Positions 42,917 through 53,213 of a stretch of DNA of 64,000 nt are shown piece after piece. Made by a program: the position numbers and the translations under genes. The notes below the pieces were generated by a model. The model made no database searches, was not told the DNA's origin, and saw only the letters and a list, made by a program, of their open reading frames with translations. The first letter of the stretch is position 1. Every line of letters starts with the position of its first letter. The stretch lies in contig NZ_JAUDUY010000007.1 in NCBI RefSeq assembly GCF_030380815.1, positions 44,229 to 108,228 of the forward strand, given 5' to 3'. The DNA is from Robiginitalea aurantiaca. GTDB taxonomy: Bacteria > Bacteroidota > Bacteroidia > Flavobacteriales > Flavobacteriaceae.

Positions 42917-44602
42917 ATGAGTCCGAAATTGAACTTCTTAAGAGGTGTGTTGACCGTCTTCTTTCTGGGCTGCTTCCTGGCTCTGCAATCCCAGGTGAGT
43001 ATCCGGGAGCGTGAATCAACTTCAAACGAAAGTGTTTTTGAGGATCCACCACGTCTTGTCGTTGGGATCGTGGTAGATCAGATGCGCTATGACTACCTGA
43101 CCCGATTCTGGCCGCACTATAAAAAAAATGGATTTAAGCGACTCGTGGAAGAAGGGTTTCTAAGCAGGAATCATCATTTTGGGTATGCCCCTACGAGTAC
43201 AGGGCCGGGCCACGCCTCTGTGTATACGGGAACCACGCCCAGCGTTCATGGGATTATCGGGAATAGCTGGTATGACAAACAGGCGGATTCCGGGGTGTAT
43301 TGTGTTGGGGATCCCAGCCAGAAATCCGTTGGAACAGCTAAGAGTTCCGGTCAGCATTCTCCCCATCGGATGACGGTCACTACCATTACAGATCAGCTTC
43401 GCCTGCATTACCATATGCGTTCTAAAGTGATCGCGGTAGCCATAAAGGACCGGGGTTCTGTCATTCCGGGGGGGCATACGGCGAATGCAGCCTACTGGTT
43501 TGAAGGGGGGGATACCGGGAATTGGATCAGCAGTTCATACTATATGGAAAATTTACCGGCCTGGGTACAGGAATTCAATGCTTCGGATGCGGCCGAGAAT
43601 TACAAAAAAATATGGAAACTAAGCCATAAACCCGATACATATGTGGAAAGCGGGCCTGATAACGTCCCTTATGAAGGTCTTTTTCAGGGAGAGAAAGCTC
43701 CTGTTTTTCCACACGACCTGCCGGCACTTTGGGCGACCAACGGGATGTATGAGTTGATCAAAGCGACACCTTTTGGAAATAGCCTGACTACGGATTTTGC
43801 CCTTGAAGCTATAGAACAGGAAGACCTGGGGGCTGACGAGATTACAGACTTTCTTGCGATCAGTTTTTCGAGTACGGACTATGTCGGGCATAAATACGGG
43901 GTGAATTCGAAGGAAATTCAGGATACCTATATCCGCTTGGATGCCGATATTGAGCGTTTGCTAAAGGAATTGGATCGAAAGGTTGGCGAAGGAGCCTATG
44001 CCGTATTTCTCACCGCGGATCACGGGGTGGTGCCCGTTCCCGCCTATCTCTCCGATTCAAGAATTCCTGCAGGATATTTGGACAAGGCAGCAATGAACAA
44101 ACAATTGTCGGAGTTCCTGTCTTTCACCTACGGAACCAGCGATTTGGTCAAGTCATTTTCGAACAACCAACTCTTCCTGGATCACAACTTGATGCGCAAC
44201 CTGGAACTTGAGCCGGAACGGGTCCGGGAACGCCTGGCAGAGGAATTGCTGAGGTATGACGGTGTCTTCAGAGTTTATACCGCCGGGCAAATGCGGAGTG
44301 CAGAATATACAGAGGGGATTCCCGCCATCCTCCAAAACGGATTCAACCAGAAGCGTTCCGGGGATGTGATTCTCGTCCCCATGCCAGCCCATACCGATTA
44401 TTCCAAAACCGGTACAACTCATGGTTCCCCATTCATTTACGATACACATGTCCCCCTTATTTTCTATGGGAAAGGGTTCAGAAAGGGCAGTATTACACGG
44501 CCGACCTATATCCGTGATATTGCACCCACCCTGGCGGTTATGCTTGGAATCGCATTTCCAAACGGATCCACGGGAACCCCAATTGAGGAGGTATTAAAAT
44601 AG
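42917..44602 (+). CDS. pafA: PafA-type alkaline phosphatase
   Basis: A 561-residue exported phosphomonoesterase of the alkaline phosphatase superfamily. Signal peptide through about residue 28; VVGIVVDQMRYDYLTRFWPHY provides a metal Asp; TSTGPGHASVYTG carries the Thr nucleophile; TADHGVVPVP and GTTHGSPF give further metal ligands. PafA enzymes are constitutive flavobacterial phosphatases that free phosphate from organic esters. Tail overlaps the convergent glycosyltransferase gene by nine bases. Confidence 0.9.
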   Translation: MSPKLNFLRGVLTVFFLGCFLALQSQVSIRERESTSNESVFEDPPRLVVGIVVDQMRYDYLTRFWPHYKKNGFKRLVEEGFLSRNHHFGYAPTSTGPGHASVYTGTTPSVHGIIGNSWYDKQADSGVYCVGDPSQKSVGTAKSSGQHSPHRMTVTTITDQLRLHYHMRSKVIAVAIKDRGSVIPGGHTANAAYWFEGGDTGNWISSSYYMENLPAWVQEFNASDAAENYKKIWKLSHKPDTYVESGPDNVPYEGLFQGEKAPVFPHDLPALWATNGMYELIKATPFGNSLTTDFALEAIEQEDLGADEITDFLAISFSSTDYVGHKYGVNSKEIQDTYIRLDADIERLLKELDRKVGEGAYAVFLTADHGVVPVPAYLSDSRIPAGYLDKAAMNKQLSEFLSFTYGTSDLVKSFSNNQLFLDHNLMRNLELEPERVRERLAEELLRYDGVFRVYTAGQMRSAEYTEGIPAILQNGFNQKRSGDVILVPMPAHTDYSKTGTTHGSPFIYDTHVPLIFYGKGFRKGSITRPTYIRDIAPTLAVMLGIAFPNGSTGTPIEEVLK

Positions 44603-45457
44603 GCGGCTGAAGATCTGTTTCCATCTGTAGTTTCGGGCAAACCGGCCCTCCTCCTGACTGAGCATTCTGGGAGCCCTTTGTTTGAATTCCTGGAGGTATG
44701 CCTTCATGGCGTGCCAGGGCAGGGAGGCTTTTCGCCTTTTGATCCCCATTTTTGATGCGGCGATAAGACTGAGGAGCCATCCTTGATTCAGATGGTATAG
44801 AGCTTTGCCCTGAAAACGGGCATTTTGGGCGGAGTACCCGGTGCCTGTAGGACGAAGATGCTTTACCTTCAATTCAGGCAATGTCACAACTTCAAATCCC
44901 CGATATCTGGCGAGCAGGACATCTGCCGAATCCCAGCCAATATAAGGTCGGAGCCCTCCAATGGCCTCAAAACAAGCCCTGGAATAAAGTTTAATCGGAC
45001 CCCTCACATGATCCGTATTTGCAATGGCTTCATAAACCCAGCCTCCCTGTTTTTGAACATACAGTAACCCCGAACAAACCCCAACTTTTGGGCTTTTCAT
45101 CAGTGTATTGAGAAGGACTTCAAAATAGGTCGGCGGTAAAATGATATCGGCGTCGAATTTGCCGATAAAATCAAAGGAATCCCAGTCTTCTCCCAGACCG
45201 GAAGTAAAGGCGCCGATTACCTTCGCTCCGGGGATATGGGCTTCGGAAGAGGTTCGCCTGATGAGTTTTATCCAGGGATATGCCCTTGCAAATTCTGCAA
45301 TCAGGGAAGCGGTATTATCAGTGCTATTGTCATCGACGATGCGAAGTTCATCAGGTGTGCGGGTTTGTTGCACAAAGGATTCGAGGCAGGAAATAATATT
45401 TTCAGCCTCGTTATGGGCAGGCATTACGATGAGCAATCGGGTCGTTTCCTGCTTCAT
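44594..45457 (-). CDS. Family 2 glycosyltransferase
   Basis: A 287-residue GT-A enzyme: LLIVMPAHNEAENIISCLES at the start, DDNST for nucleotide binding and the DxD motif in FDADIILPP. There is a short hydrophobic patch but no clear transmembrane anchor. It is downstream of a methyltransferase gene on the same strand (12 nt), so the pair may modify a glycan or lipid. Donor and acceptor are not evident. Confidence 0.85.
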   Translation of the reverse strand: MKQETTRLLIVMPAHNEAENIISCLESFVQQTRTPDELRIVDDNSTDNTASLIAEFARAYPWIKLIRRTSSEAHIPGAKVIGAFTSGLGEDWDSFDFIGKFDADIILPPTYFEVLLNTLMKSPKVGVCSGLLYVQKQGGWVYEAIANTDHVRGPIKLYSRACFEAIGGLRPYIGWDSADVLLARYRGFEVVTLPELKVKHLRPTGTGYSAQNARFQGKALYHLNQGWLLSLIAASKMGIKRRKASLPWHAMKAYLQEFKQRAPRMLSQEEGRFARNYRWKQIFSRLF

Positions 45458-45469
45458 GATTTTGGGTTG

Positions 45470-46012
45470 TTATTTTTGATCTGACCCCGGGTTTTGTAAG
45501 CGCTCTGCATAGACGAGATAATACCTGGGCGTGAAGCGCCTTAGCAATGGCCTCAGTCCGAATTTACCCACGGGGTGTGCCCATTGCATGCTGTCTTTAA
45601 TTTCCCAGCCTGCTTTTTGCAACAGCCAGTCAAATTGCCAGTCTTCGAATTCATGGTAATGGCGGTCCCAGGGATCTGTTTTCGACTGATAGGCGGAAGC
45701 AAACCAGAGTTTGAGTGGAATACTCGCCAGAATTTTATCGGAGGGAATCGCTCTGAGAACGTTGAAAGGTGCCACGAGGTGTTCCAGGATTTCAAAAGCC
45801 GTAACTACCGAGGCGTCTGTCTTTCCTATGGCATCCATTTCGATATCCAGGTCTTCACCTCCGGTGTTTTCAACCAGATATCCCTCCGCTTTCATAATTT
45901 CGGAAAACGGATTGGGAACACCCAAATCCAGTATTTTCTCCTCTGTGGAAATGTGTTTTTTAAGGAAATCCAGGGTGAGCCGATATCGCTTCTCAGGGTA
46001 GTGAGCGTACAT
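45470..46012 (-). CDS. SAM-dependent methyltransferase
   Basis: A 180-residue class I methyltransferase: motif I KILDLGVPNPFSE (with fewer glycines than usual), acidic loop, and AFEILEHLVAPFNVL (motif post-III as in Methyltransf_11/23). It is short but complete. Upstream of the glycosyltransferase gene in the same operon; the substrate is unknown. Confidence 0.78.
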   Translation of the reverse strand: MYAHYPEKRYRLTLDFLKKHISTEEKILDLGVPNPFSEIMKAEGYLVENTGGEDLDIEMDAIGKTDASVVTAFEILEHLVAPFNVLRAIPSDKILASIPLKLWFASAYQSKTDPWDRHYHEFEDWQFDWLLQKAGWEIKDSMQWAHPVGKFGLRPLLRRFTPRYYLVYAERLQNPGSDQK

Positions 46013-46026
46013 TTTTTAGCATTTAA

Positions 46027-46050
46027 AAAGGCCTGTTTTCACAGGCCTTT
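46027..46050 (-). terminator. Terminator after gcvP
   Basis: AAAGGCCTGT/ACAGGCCTTT, ten base pairs around a TTTC loop; on the minus strand it runs into TTTAAAT. Confidence 0.82.
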
Positions 46051-46053
46051 GAT

Positions 46054-48909
46054 TTAGTGTTCCATCTCTGCATATGCCTCAATAGGTTCACAGCTGCAGA
46101 TGAGGTTTCGGTCGCCGTAAGCGTCATCAACCCTTCTGACTGCAGGCCAGAATTTGTTCTCTCCTATGTAGGATAGCGGGAAGGCTGCTTCTTTCCGGCT
46201 GTATGGGAATTCCCAGGAATCCGAAGTGACCATCTCCAGCGTATGCGGGGCATTTTTAAGAACGAGATTAGGGTTGTCCTCTGTAGAAGATTCGATCTCC
46301 TTCCGGATGGATAAGAGGGCATCACAGAAACGGTCCAGTTCTTCGAGATTCTCACTTTCGGTGGGTTCAATCATCATCGTACCTGCCACAGGAAAGGAAA
46401 CTGTGGGGGCGTGGAAACCATAATCGATGAGCCTTTTGGCGATATCGGTTACCTCTATCCCCAGTTTCTTAAACGGACGACAATCGATAATCATTTCGTG
46501 TGCTGCCCGACCTTTTTCCCCTGAATAGAGAATGGGATATGCACCCTTGAGACGCGCTGCAATGTAGTTGGCATTGAGGATAGCGATTCGGGTGGCATTG
46601 GTCAATCCTTCATTCCCGAGCATTCTTATATAGCCATAAGAGATCAGGCAAACCAGTGCACTACCCCAAGGGGCTGCAGAAATGGCCGGGATGGCATTTT
46701 CACCACCGGTGCGGATCACCGGGTTTCCAGGCAGGAATTCCACGAGCTGGGGGGCCACACAGATCGGACCAACCCCCGGGCCACCACCCCCATGGGGAAT
46801 GGCAAATGTTTTATGCAGGTTTAAATGACATACATCTGCCCCGATAGTAGCCGGATTGGTAAGCCCTACCTGGGCGTTCATATTCGCTCCGTCCATATAC
46901 ACCTGACCCCCGTGTTTATGGATCAGTTCCGTAATCTGCCGGATCGCCGATTCAAAAACACCATGGGTGGAAGGGTAGGTTACCATAAGAGCGGCGAGGT
47001 TCGCGCTATGCGCCTGCACTTTCTCTTCCAGATCCGAGAGGTCGATATTGCCTTTTTCGTCTGTCTTGGTTACGACTACCTTCATACCAGCCATAACGGC
47101 CGAGGCAGGGTTCGTTCCGTGAGCAGAAGCTGGAATGATACATATATCCCTGTGGCCTTCACCTCTCGACTCGTGATAGGCCCGTATAAGCATTAGGCCT
47201 GAGTATTCTCCCTGAGCTCCCGAATTTGGTTGCAGGGAGGTGGCTGCAAACCCGGTGATTTCAGTTAGTTCTTCTTCCAGTTTCCGAAGCATCCGATGGT
47301 ATCCCGCGGCTTGTTCTACCGGAACAAAGGGATGTATATTGCTCCACTCAGGCATGCTGAGGGGCAACATCTCTGATGCCGCATTTAATTTCATGGTACA
47401 GGACCCAAGAGATATCATCGATTGGTTGAGGGCGAGGTCCTTTCGCTCCAATTTTTTCAGGTAGCGCATCAATTCAGTTTCCGAATGATAGCGATTAAAA
47501 ACCTGCTGCTCCATAAATCCGGATTCCCGAATCAGACCTTCGGGCAAGGCCGTATTCTTGCTCCATTCCACAATGGGAACGGCCGCCGAATCTAAAGCCC
47601 TGGCAAAGACCCGCAGGATATCCATTACATCGGCCAGGCTTGTAGTTTCATTCAGGGAAATCAGGATTTCCTGGTCGTTTTTGTAGTAGAAATTGATGCC
47701 GGCTTCCTCGGCCAGTGCACGGACCTCCATTGCCGGAAACTCCAGGTGAAGTGTGTCGAAATACGCATCATTGCGCAAGCCAATTCCCAATGCGCTGAGG
47801 CCCTCCGCCAGAGTTATCGCAGCCTTGTGAATTCGGGTTGCAATGGCCTTCAGGCCTTCGGGACCATGATAGACCGCGTAGGCCCCCGCCATAACGGCGA
47901 GTAAAACCTGAGCCGTGCATATATTCGAAGTCGCTTTGTCTCTTTTGATGTGTTGTTCGCGGGTTTGTAAGGCCATCCTCATAGCGGGCTTCCCGTCCAC
48001 ATCCTTACTCATCCCGATTATCCGTCCCGGGATACTCCGCTTGTAATCTTCGCGGGTAGCGAAATAAGCAGCATGGGGACCCCCGTAACCCAGGGGTATT
48101 CCAAAGCGCTGGGTCGTACCCACTACGACATCTGCTCCCATTTCACCCGGAGGGCGAAGCAAGCAAAGGCTCATAAGGTCTGCCGCAACGGCTACTTTCA
48201 TCTCCAGGCCGTGTGCCCGTTCTATAAATGCCCGATGATCCGTGATTGCACCGTCTGCTCCCGGATACTGGAGTATTGCTCCGAAAAAGGACTCATCCAG
48301 GTTGGCTTCCTCAGGATCACCAATGACCAACTCGATTTTCAGGGGTTCGGACCGGGTCTGCAACAAGGCCAGATTCTGTGGTAAAACGCCTTGATCTACA
48401 AAAAACTTCAGGCAGTTGTTTTTTTTCTGATTCCGGCTTCTCAGGTCGAATAACATGGTCATTGCCTCGGCTGCGGCGGTGCTCTCATCCAAAAGGGAGG
48501 CATTGGCCAATTCCATACCCGTCAGGTCACTGACCATTGTTTGAAAATTAATCAGGGCTTCCAGCCTGCCTTGCGCGATTTCAGCCTGGTATGGCGTGTA
48601 GGCCGTATACCATCCCGGGTTCTCAAGGATGTTCCTTTTTATCACCGAAGGTGTAATGCAGGCATGGTACCCAAGGCCGATATAGGTTTTATAAATCTGG
48701 TTTTCAGAAGCGAGTTCACGAATGTGCTCCAAAAATTCAAATTCGGTAAGGGGCGCATCCAAATTCATTGGGGACTTAAGGCGAATGTCATCCGGTACGG
48801 TTTCGTCTATAAGCGTGTCCAGGCTTTCCACTCCAATGGTGTCAAGCATTAAGGGAAGGTCACGGGTTCGAATGCCCAGATGACGGGAAGCAAACTGATC
48901 TGTTTTCAT
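46054..48909 (-). CDS. gcvP: Glycine dehydrogenase (aminomethyl-transferring), single-chain
   Basis: P-protein of the glycine cleavage system; decarboxylates glycine and loads the H-protein. The 951-residue protein is the fused alpha2-type chain, with the PLP lysine in [18 protein letters not shown] and family start [17 protein letters not shown]. The frame extends to a GTG at 48939, but a perfect TAATTTTG box occupies 48946-48939, so ATG 48909 ([12 protein letters not shown]) is the real start. No glycine riboswitch is visible upstream. Confidence 0.95.
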   Translation of the reverse strand: MKTDQFASRHLGIRTRDLPLMLDTIGVESLDTLIDETVPDDIRLKSPMNLDAPLTEFEFLEHIRELASENQIYKTYIGLGYHACITPSVIKRNILENPGWYTAYTPYQAEIAQGRLEALINFQTMVSDLTGMELANASLLDESTAAAEAMTMLFDLRSRNQKKNNCLKFFVDQGVLPQNLALLQTRSEPLKIELVIGDPEEANLDESFFGAILQYPGADGAITDHRAFIERAHGLEMKVAVAADLMSLCLLRPPGEMGADVVVGTTQRFGIPLGYGGPHAAYFATREDYKRSIPGRIIGMSKDVDGKPAMRMALQTREQHIKRDKATSNICTAQVLLAVMAGAYAVYHGPEGLKAIATRIHKAAITLAEGLSALGIGLRNDAYFDTLHLEFPAMEVRALAEEAGINFYYKNDQEILISLNETTSLADVMDILRVFARALDSAAVPIVEWSKNTALPEGLIRESGFMEQQVFNRYHSETELMRYLKKLERKDLALNQSMISLGSCTMKLNAASEMLPLSMPEWSNIHPFVPVEQAAGYHRMLRKLEEELTEITGFAATSLQPNSGAQGEYSGLMLIRAYHESRGEGHRDICIIPASAHGTNPASAVMAGMKVVVTKTDEKGNIDLSDLEEKVQAHSANLAALMVTYPSTHGVFESAIRQITELIHKHGGQVYMDGANMNAQVGLTNPATIGADVCHLNLHKTFAIPHGGGGPGVGPICVAPQLVEFLPGNPVIRTGGENAIPAISAAPWGSALVCLISYGYIRMLGNEGLTNATRIAILNANYIAARLKGAYPILYSGEKGRAAHEMIIDCRPFKKLGIEVTDIAKRLIDYGFHAPTVSFPVAGTMMIEPTESENLEELDRFCDALLSIRKEIESSTEDNPNLVLKNAPHTLEMVTSDSWEFPYSRKEAAFPLSYIGENKFWPAVRRVDDAYGDRNLICSCEPIEAYAEMEH

Positions 48910-48938
48910 AGCAAAATGTCTAGCGCTTTTAGGATGCA

Positions 48939-48946
48939 CAAAATTA
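48939..48946 (-). promoter_or_regulatory. gcvP -7 box
   Basis: TAATTTTG on the minus strand, 29 bases before the chosen ATG; it rules out the upstream GTG start. Confidence 0.65.
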
Positions 48947-49033
48947 ACTATTATTCTCGGATTCTTCCTGCTTTTTCAAAGCTGCAAAACCCGAAACTTT
49001 TTAACGAATCCAAAGGCTTATTAACACTTTGGC

Positions 49034-49041
49034 TACCTTTG
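49034..49041 (+). promoter_or_regulatory. -7 box of the UbiA-like gene
   Basis: TACCTTTG, a perfect TAnnTTTG, 20 bases before ATG 49061; the GTG at 49046 would coincide with the transcription start. Confidence 0.65.
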
Positions 49042-49060
49042 CGGAGTGGGGTTGCTCAGG

Positions 49061-49864
49061 ATGGTTTTTAAGTGGTATATCAAAGCGAGTATTCACGTTT
49101 CGCTCTGCCTTCTTGGCATGGTCTGGTTTACCGGTCTCATTTTTGAGGTCGAAGTTTCCGGGGACTACATTCTCGCCCTTTTATTTGGAAGTATTGCCGG
49201 GTATAATATCATTAAATATGGCTTTGATCCCGGAACGACACGAATGTGGGCTTCAGGGGGCGGAAAAATCCTGATCTTTCTGAGTCTTCTGAGCCTTCTT
49301 CTGGCGGGCTACTTTTTTATTCATCTTGCCCTTCAGACCAGGGTTTTGTTGATCATTGCCGTATTGATAACTGCTTTGTACACCTTCCCTTTGCGACCCG
49401 GCGGGGTGAACCTGCGGAGTTATGGAATCTTGAAGGTTTTTCTTGTGGCCCTGGTGTGGACCATTCTCAGCGTTTGGGCCCCTTTATGGAGCAAAACGCA
49501 TAATTTCAGCTGGGACATGGGCGTGGAGAGCCTTCAGCGCATGATCTGGGTTTTTCTGTTGATGATCCCCTTTGAAATTCGCGATATGCATGCGGATCCG
49601 CCCGAAATGCGGTCTATCCCGCAGCGATTTGGTCTTCGTAACACATATCGGATTACTTGGGTAGCGGCAACACTTTTTGCACTTGCCACCTTCTTCAAGG
49701 ATGCTCCGGCAAAAGGGGAATTCGCCTGTAAGATTGCGATAGCCTTCCTGATGGCACTATCCATAGTCCGGGCTTCCGATAAACAACCTTCGTATTACGC
49801 TTCGTTCTGGGTGGAAGGTATTCCGCTGGCCGCCCTTGGATTGTTACTTCTTTTTCAGCTCTAG
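49061..49864 (+). CDS. UbiA-like prenyltransferase family membrane protein
   Basis: A 267-residue integral membrane protein with about seven to eight helices. It resembles UbiA-type enzymes in layout, with an acidic segment FEIRDMHADPPEMRSIPQRFG at the position of the second Asp-rich motif; the first motif (NxxxD-type) is weak, reading YNIIKYGFDPG. It may attach a prenyl chain to a quinone precursor or be a non-catalytic relative. Divergent from gcvP. Its tail overlaps the convergent zinc-finger gene by four bases. Confidence 0.65.
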   Translation: MVFKWYIKASIHVSLCLLGMVWFTGLIFEVEVSGDYILALLFGSIAGYNIIKYGFDPGTTRMWASGGGKILIFLSLLSLLLAGYFFIHLALQTRVLLIIAVLITALYTFPLRPGGVNLRSYGILKVFLVALVWTILSVWAPLWSKTHNFSWDMGVESLQRMIWVFLLMIPFEIRDMHADPPEMRSIPQRFGLRNTYRITWVAATLFALATFFKDAPAKGEFACKIAIAFLMALSIVRASDKQPSYYASFWVEGIPLAALGLLLLFQL

Positions 49865-50100
49865 GATTTCGTGTCGCCTTCTTTTTTCAGGCGAATTTTG
49901 AGATCGTATTTTTCTTCCCGGGTAAGTGTTTTCACGGAAGCTTTTGAACAAAGTTCAGTGAGTTTCGCGTTGCGCCTGGAGAATTCAGTACAGGTCTTAC
50001 AGATGAATAAATGCATCCGAAGCTGAAACTGCTCCCACAGTCCGGCCTCCCGATACTGGGTTTTACTACAGATTAACGCGGCCTTTTCACAAGATATCAT
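49861..50100 (-). CDS. Zinc-finger anti-sigma-like protein
   Basis: A 79-residue soluble protein with C-x-.. and HLFICKTC (H-x3-C-x2-C), the zinc motif of ZAS-type anti-sigma factors. It lies one base after the ECF sigma gene stop, so it should bind that sigma factor. No membrane helix is present, so it would sense a cytosolic signal, for example redox state at the zinc cysteines. Confidence 0.75.
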   Translation of the reverse strand: MISCEKAALICSKTQYREAGLWEQFQLRMHLFICKTCTEFSRRNAKLTELCSKASVKTLTREEKYDLKIRLKKEGDTKS

Positions 50101-50101
50101 C

Positions 50102-50671
50102 TCAGGGATTTTTAAACCATTGGGTATTCAGGCAATCCATTAGGGCAGTACGGGCCCTGTGTACCATAACCCATAAGTTAGACGGTGAAATATTCAATTC
50201 TTTACAAATGTCTTCTGTATTCCAGTTTTCAATCGTTTTCAGAGAGAAGACCTGAGCGTGCTTTTCAGGAATCTGGGATAAACATTCTTCTATGGCCATA
50301 CCCAACTCCACATTCTCAATCTGGTCGTTTTCCCCAATGCTGAGCGGATCTGCGATTTGTCGCTCCGGGAGTTCTCCGTCTGACGTATAATCGTAGGCCA
50401 GCGGCACTTCAGACTTTGCTTTCAAGGTGTTGGATTTTCGATAGTAGTCGATAATCTTATGTTTGAGGATGGCAACCAGCCAGGTGCGTTCAGCAGCATC
50501 TCCTTTAAATCTCCCGGAAGCCTGCAAAGCGGCAACAAAGGTATCCTGGAGGATGTCTTTGGCGGCTTCTTCCGATCCAACCCGCGATATGGTGTAATTG
50601 AAGAGATAATCAGCGTATCGGTCTACCCAGCTTTCCGGATTTAGCTTTGTTTTTTTATCCTCTGAATCCAC
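50102..50671 (-). CDS. ECF-family RNA polymerase sigma factor
   Basis: A 189-residue sigma-70 protein: region 2 (YADYLFNYTISRVGSEEAAKDILQDTFVAAL ... RTWLVAILKHKIIDYYRK) and region 4 (LSQIPEKHAQVFSLKTIENWNTEDICKELNISPSNLWVMVHRARTAL). Followed directly by a zinc-finger partner. Targets are not evident. Confidence 0.9.
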   Translation of the reverse strand: MDSEDKKTKLNPESWVDRYADYLFNYTISRVGSEEAAKDILQDTFVAALQASGRFKGDAAERTWLVAILKHKIIDYYRKSNTLKAKSEVPLAYDYTSDGELPERQIADPLSIGENDQIENVELGMAIEECLSQIPEKHAQVFSLKTIENWNTEDICKELNISPSNLWVMVHRARTALMDCLNTQWFKNP

Positions 50672-50733
50672 ATCTGTAAAGTAAGGGATTTTTGAAGAAT
50701 AGATTTATCTTTAGGGTCAATAGATACGTCGTC

Positions 50734-51090
50734 ATGAAAAAGATCCTTTACCTCTTGATTTTTACTTTCCTGATTTTTTCCTGTGAACAAAAAAAACAAA
50801 TGGACATCACTGAGTTTTCGGAGCAGGATCTCAGTGCCAGCGACCTGCTGATCGATGTGAGAACTCCGGGGGAGTTTTCAGAAGGGCATTTTGAAGATGC
50901 CGTAAATATCGATTGGATGTCAGAGGATTTTATCCGTTCCTGGGATACCATTCCAAAAAAGGGGAAGGTATACCTCTATTGCAAAAAAGGGGGTCGGAGT
51001 GCCATGGCTGCCCATGTTCTTGATTCGCTGGGTTACAACGTAGTTGATCTGACCGGGGGTTGGGATGCCCTCAGCGATACGCCAGAATAG
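50734..51090 (+). CDS. Rhodanese-domain lipoprotein
   Basis: A 118-residue single-domain rhodanese with lipobox signal MKKILYLLIFTFLIFSC. DVRTPGEFSEGHFEDAVNID and active-site Cys in YCKKGGRSAMAA are present. It would transfer sulfane sulfur in the periplasm. I use ATG 50734 because it starts the signal peptide. Divergent from the ECF sigma gene with 62 bases between. Confidence 0.88.
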   Translation: MKKILYLLIFTFLIFSCEQKKQMDITEFSEQDLSASDLLIDVRTPGEFSEGHFEDAVNIDWMSEDFIRSWDTIPKKGKVYLYCKKGGRSAMAAHVLDSLGYNVVDLTGGWDALSDTPE

Positions 51091-51119
51091 GGCTGGCTCT
51101 GGAGCCTTTCTAAAGGTGT

Positions 51120-53159
51120 TTATGAAGAAGTGCCTACAAGACCTGCCCTTTTTAAGAGGGCCTCTGGATCAGGTTTTCGACCCCTGAACCTGATGTATAA
51201 ATCCATGGGGTCTTCCGTGCCGCCTTTTGAAAGGATAAATTCCTTGAATTTATCTGCCACCTCCCGATTGAAGATCCCTTTTTCCGAGAAATACGAAAAC
51301 GCATCTGCATCGAGGACTTCTGCCCATTTGTAGCTGTAGTATCCTGCAGAATAGCCCCCTTGAAAGATATGCGAAAAAGAGGTGCTCATACAGGTCTCTG
51401 GATGATCGGGAAAAAGCATGGTATCTCCAAACGCCTGATTTTCATAAGACTTAACGTCAGAAATTTCGCTGGGATCCGTTGCGTGCCAGGCCATATCCAG
51501 CATTCCAAAACTCAGCTGGCGTACGGTGGCAATGCCTTCCAGGAAATTGGAACTGGCCCGGATACGCGCTACGAGAAGTTCCGGAATCACTTCTCCGGTC
51601 TCATGGTGACGCGCAAAGAGGGAAAGGGCCTCCGGCTCATAGCACCAGTTCTCCATCACCTGACTGGGGAGTTCTACAAAATCCCAGTACACTGATGTTC
51701 CCGACAGACTGGGATAGGTGCTGTCCGCAAGCATGCCGTGCAGGGCATGCCCGAATTCGTGGAATAATGTGGTCACCTCGTTAAAGGTGAGCAGGGAAGG
51801 GGTGTTTTTTGTCGGACGGGTAAAATTGCACACTATTGAAATATGAGGTCTTTCATTTTTCTCATGTTTCCGGAATTGCGGTTTGTAGGAGGTCATCCAG
51901 GCCCCGGCTCTTTTTCCAGGCCGGGGGTGGAAGTCGGCATAAAAAATCGCCATGGGAGCTCCTGATTCATCGGTAACCCGGAATGCCTGTACTTCCTCGT
52001 GGTACGTCTCGATGTCCGTATCCTTTTTGAAGTAAAGTCCGAAGAGGTTTCCAGCGATTTCAAACATACCCTTTAACACGCTGTTTAACTCAAAGTAGGG
52101 TTTGAGCTCGGACTCGTCCAGGTCAAACTTTTCCTTTTTGAGTTTTTCGGAATAGAAAGCGCTATCCCATTTCTCAAGGCTTTTGATTTCATCCGTTTTA
52201 CGGGCGTATTCGGTGAGTTCCTCCATTTCGCGCCTCGCGGCAGGAAGTGCTTTTTCGAGCAAATCGGCCAGAAACTTCTGTACTGCCAGAGGAGATTTCG
52301 CCATCCGTTCTTCCAGGACGAACTCCGCGTGATTTTCATACCCCAGCAACCGAGCCCGCTGTTGTCTCAGGGAGGCGATTTTAATAAGGACTTCCCGGTT
52401 ATCCAGTTCATCTCCGTGAAATGCCCGGCTTCCGAAAGCAAGTGCCATTTTTTTTCGCAACCCCCTGTTCGTAGCATATTTCATAAAAGGCAGGTAGCTC
52501 GGATAGTCCAGTGTGAAAATCCAACCTTTTTTACCCTCAGATTCTGCGAGCATGCGCGCAGCCTCTTTCGCCGGTTCGGGAATACCGTCCAGATCTCCTG
52601 CGTCGGTAAGATGCAATTTGAACTTCTGGGTTTCCTCCAGTACGTGCTCTCCGAAAGTCAGTTTTAGTTTAGAGAGCGAATTGTCGATAGCCCGAAGCTC
52701 CTCTTTTTCGGGGGCGGATAGCAGGGCTCCATTACGCTGAAAATGTTTAAACTTTTTTGTGAGCAGCATCTGCTGTTCTGGGCTCAGAAGTTTGGCGTCC
52801 GTAGTTTCATGGACAGCCTGTACCCTTTTAAAGAGATTCTCATTCAGGGTGATGTCGTTGCTGAAAGCAGCCAGCATAGGGGAAATCTCCTGGGCTAACG
52901 CCTGGATTTCCGGGTTGGTTTCCGCGGAATTAAGATTAAAAAACACACTTGAAATCCGTTCTAAGGGATAGCCGGCATAGTCCAGGGCCTCTATCGTATT
53001 CTCAAATGTAGGAGGGGTTTCACTGTTCGAAATAGCATCAATCTCTTCCCGCGCCTGCTGCAAGGCTTTCTCAAATGCAGGTTTGAAGTGTTCGGTTTTC
53101 AGTTCTGCAAAAGGGGTGAGATCAAAAGGTTCCAGTAAAGGATTGCGCATGTTGGGCAT
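51120..53159 (-). CDS. M3 family peptidase (oligopeptidase A/Dcp type)
   Basis: A 679-residue zinc oligopeptidase, with HEFGHALHGML as the metal site and HIFQGGYSAGYYSYKWAEVLDAD near the C-terminus, typical of M3 enzymes. No signal peptide, so it degrades peptides in the cytoplasm. Translation may start at the first Met or at Met4. A single gene, with purE downstream 54 bases away on the same strand. Confidence 0.92.
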   Translation of the reverse strand: MPNMRNPLLEPFDLTPFAELKTEHFKPAFEKALQQAREEIDAISNSETPPTFENTIEALDYAGYPLERISSVFFNLNSAETNPEIQALAQEISPMLAAFSNDITLNENLFKRVQAVHETTDAKLLSPEQQMLLTKKFKHFQRNGALLSAPEKEELRAIDNSLSKLKLTFGEHVLEETQKFKLHLTDAGDLDGIPEPAKEAARMLAESEGKKGWIFTLDYPSYLPFMKYATNRGLRKKMALAFGSRAFHGDELDNREVLIKIASLRQQRARLLGYENHAEFVLEERMAKSPLAVQKFLADLLEKALPAARREMEELTEYARKTDEIKSLEKWDSAFYSEKLKKEKFDLDESELKPYFELNSVLKGMFEIAGNLFGLYFKKDTDIETYHEEVQAFRVTDESGAPMAIFYADFHPRPGKRAGAWMTSYKPQFRKHEKNERPHISIVCNFTRPTKNTPSLLTFNEVTTLFHEFGHALHGMLADSTYPSLSGTSVYWDFVELPSQVMENWCYEPEALSLFARHHETGEVIPELLVARIRASSNFLEGIATVRQLSFGMLDMAWHATDPSEISDVKSYENQAFGDTMLFPDHPETCMSTSFSHIFQGGYSAGYYSYKWAEVLDADAFSYFSEKGIFNREVADKFKEFILSKGGTEDPMDLYIRFRGRKPDPEALLKRAGLVGTSS

Positions 53160-53213
53160 GAATTATCGTAGAATACTTTGAATAAACGTGTCGTGCGGAT
53201 AACGGTTGTGCCT

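Noticed and set aside
48910..49045. Glycine riboswitch upstream of gcvP
   Set aside because: The region is short, holds two divergent -7 boxes and lacks conserved aptamer elements.
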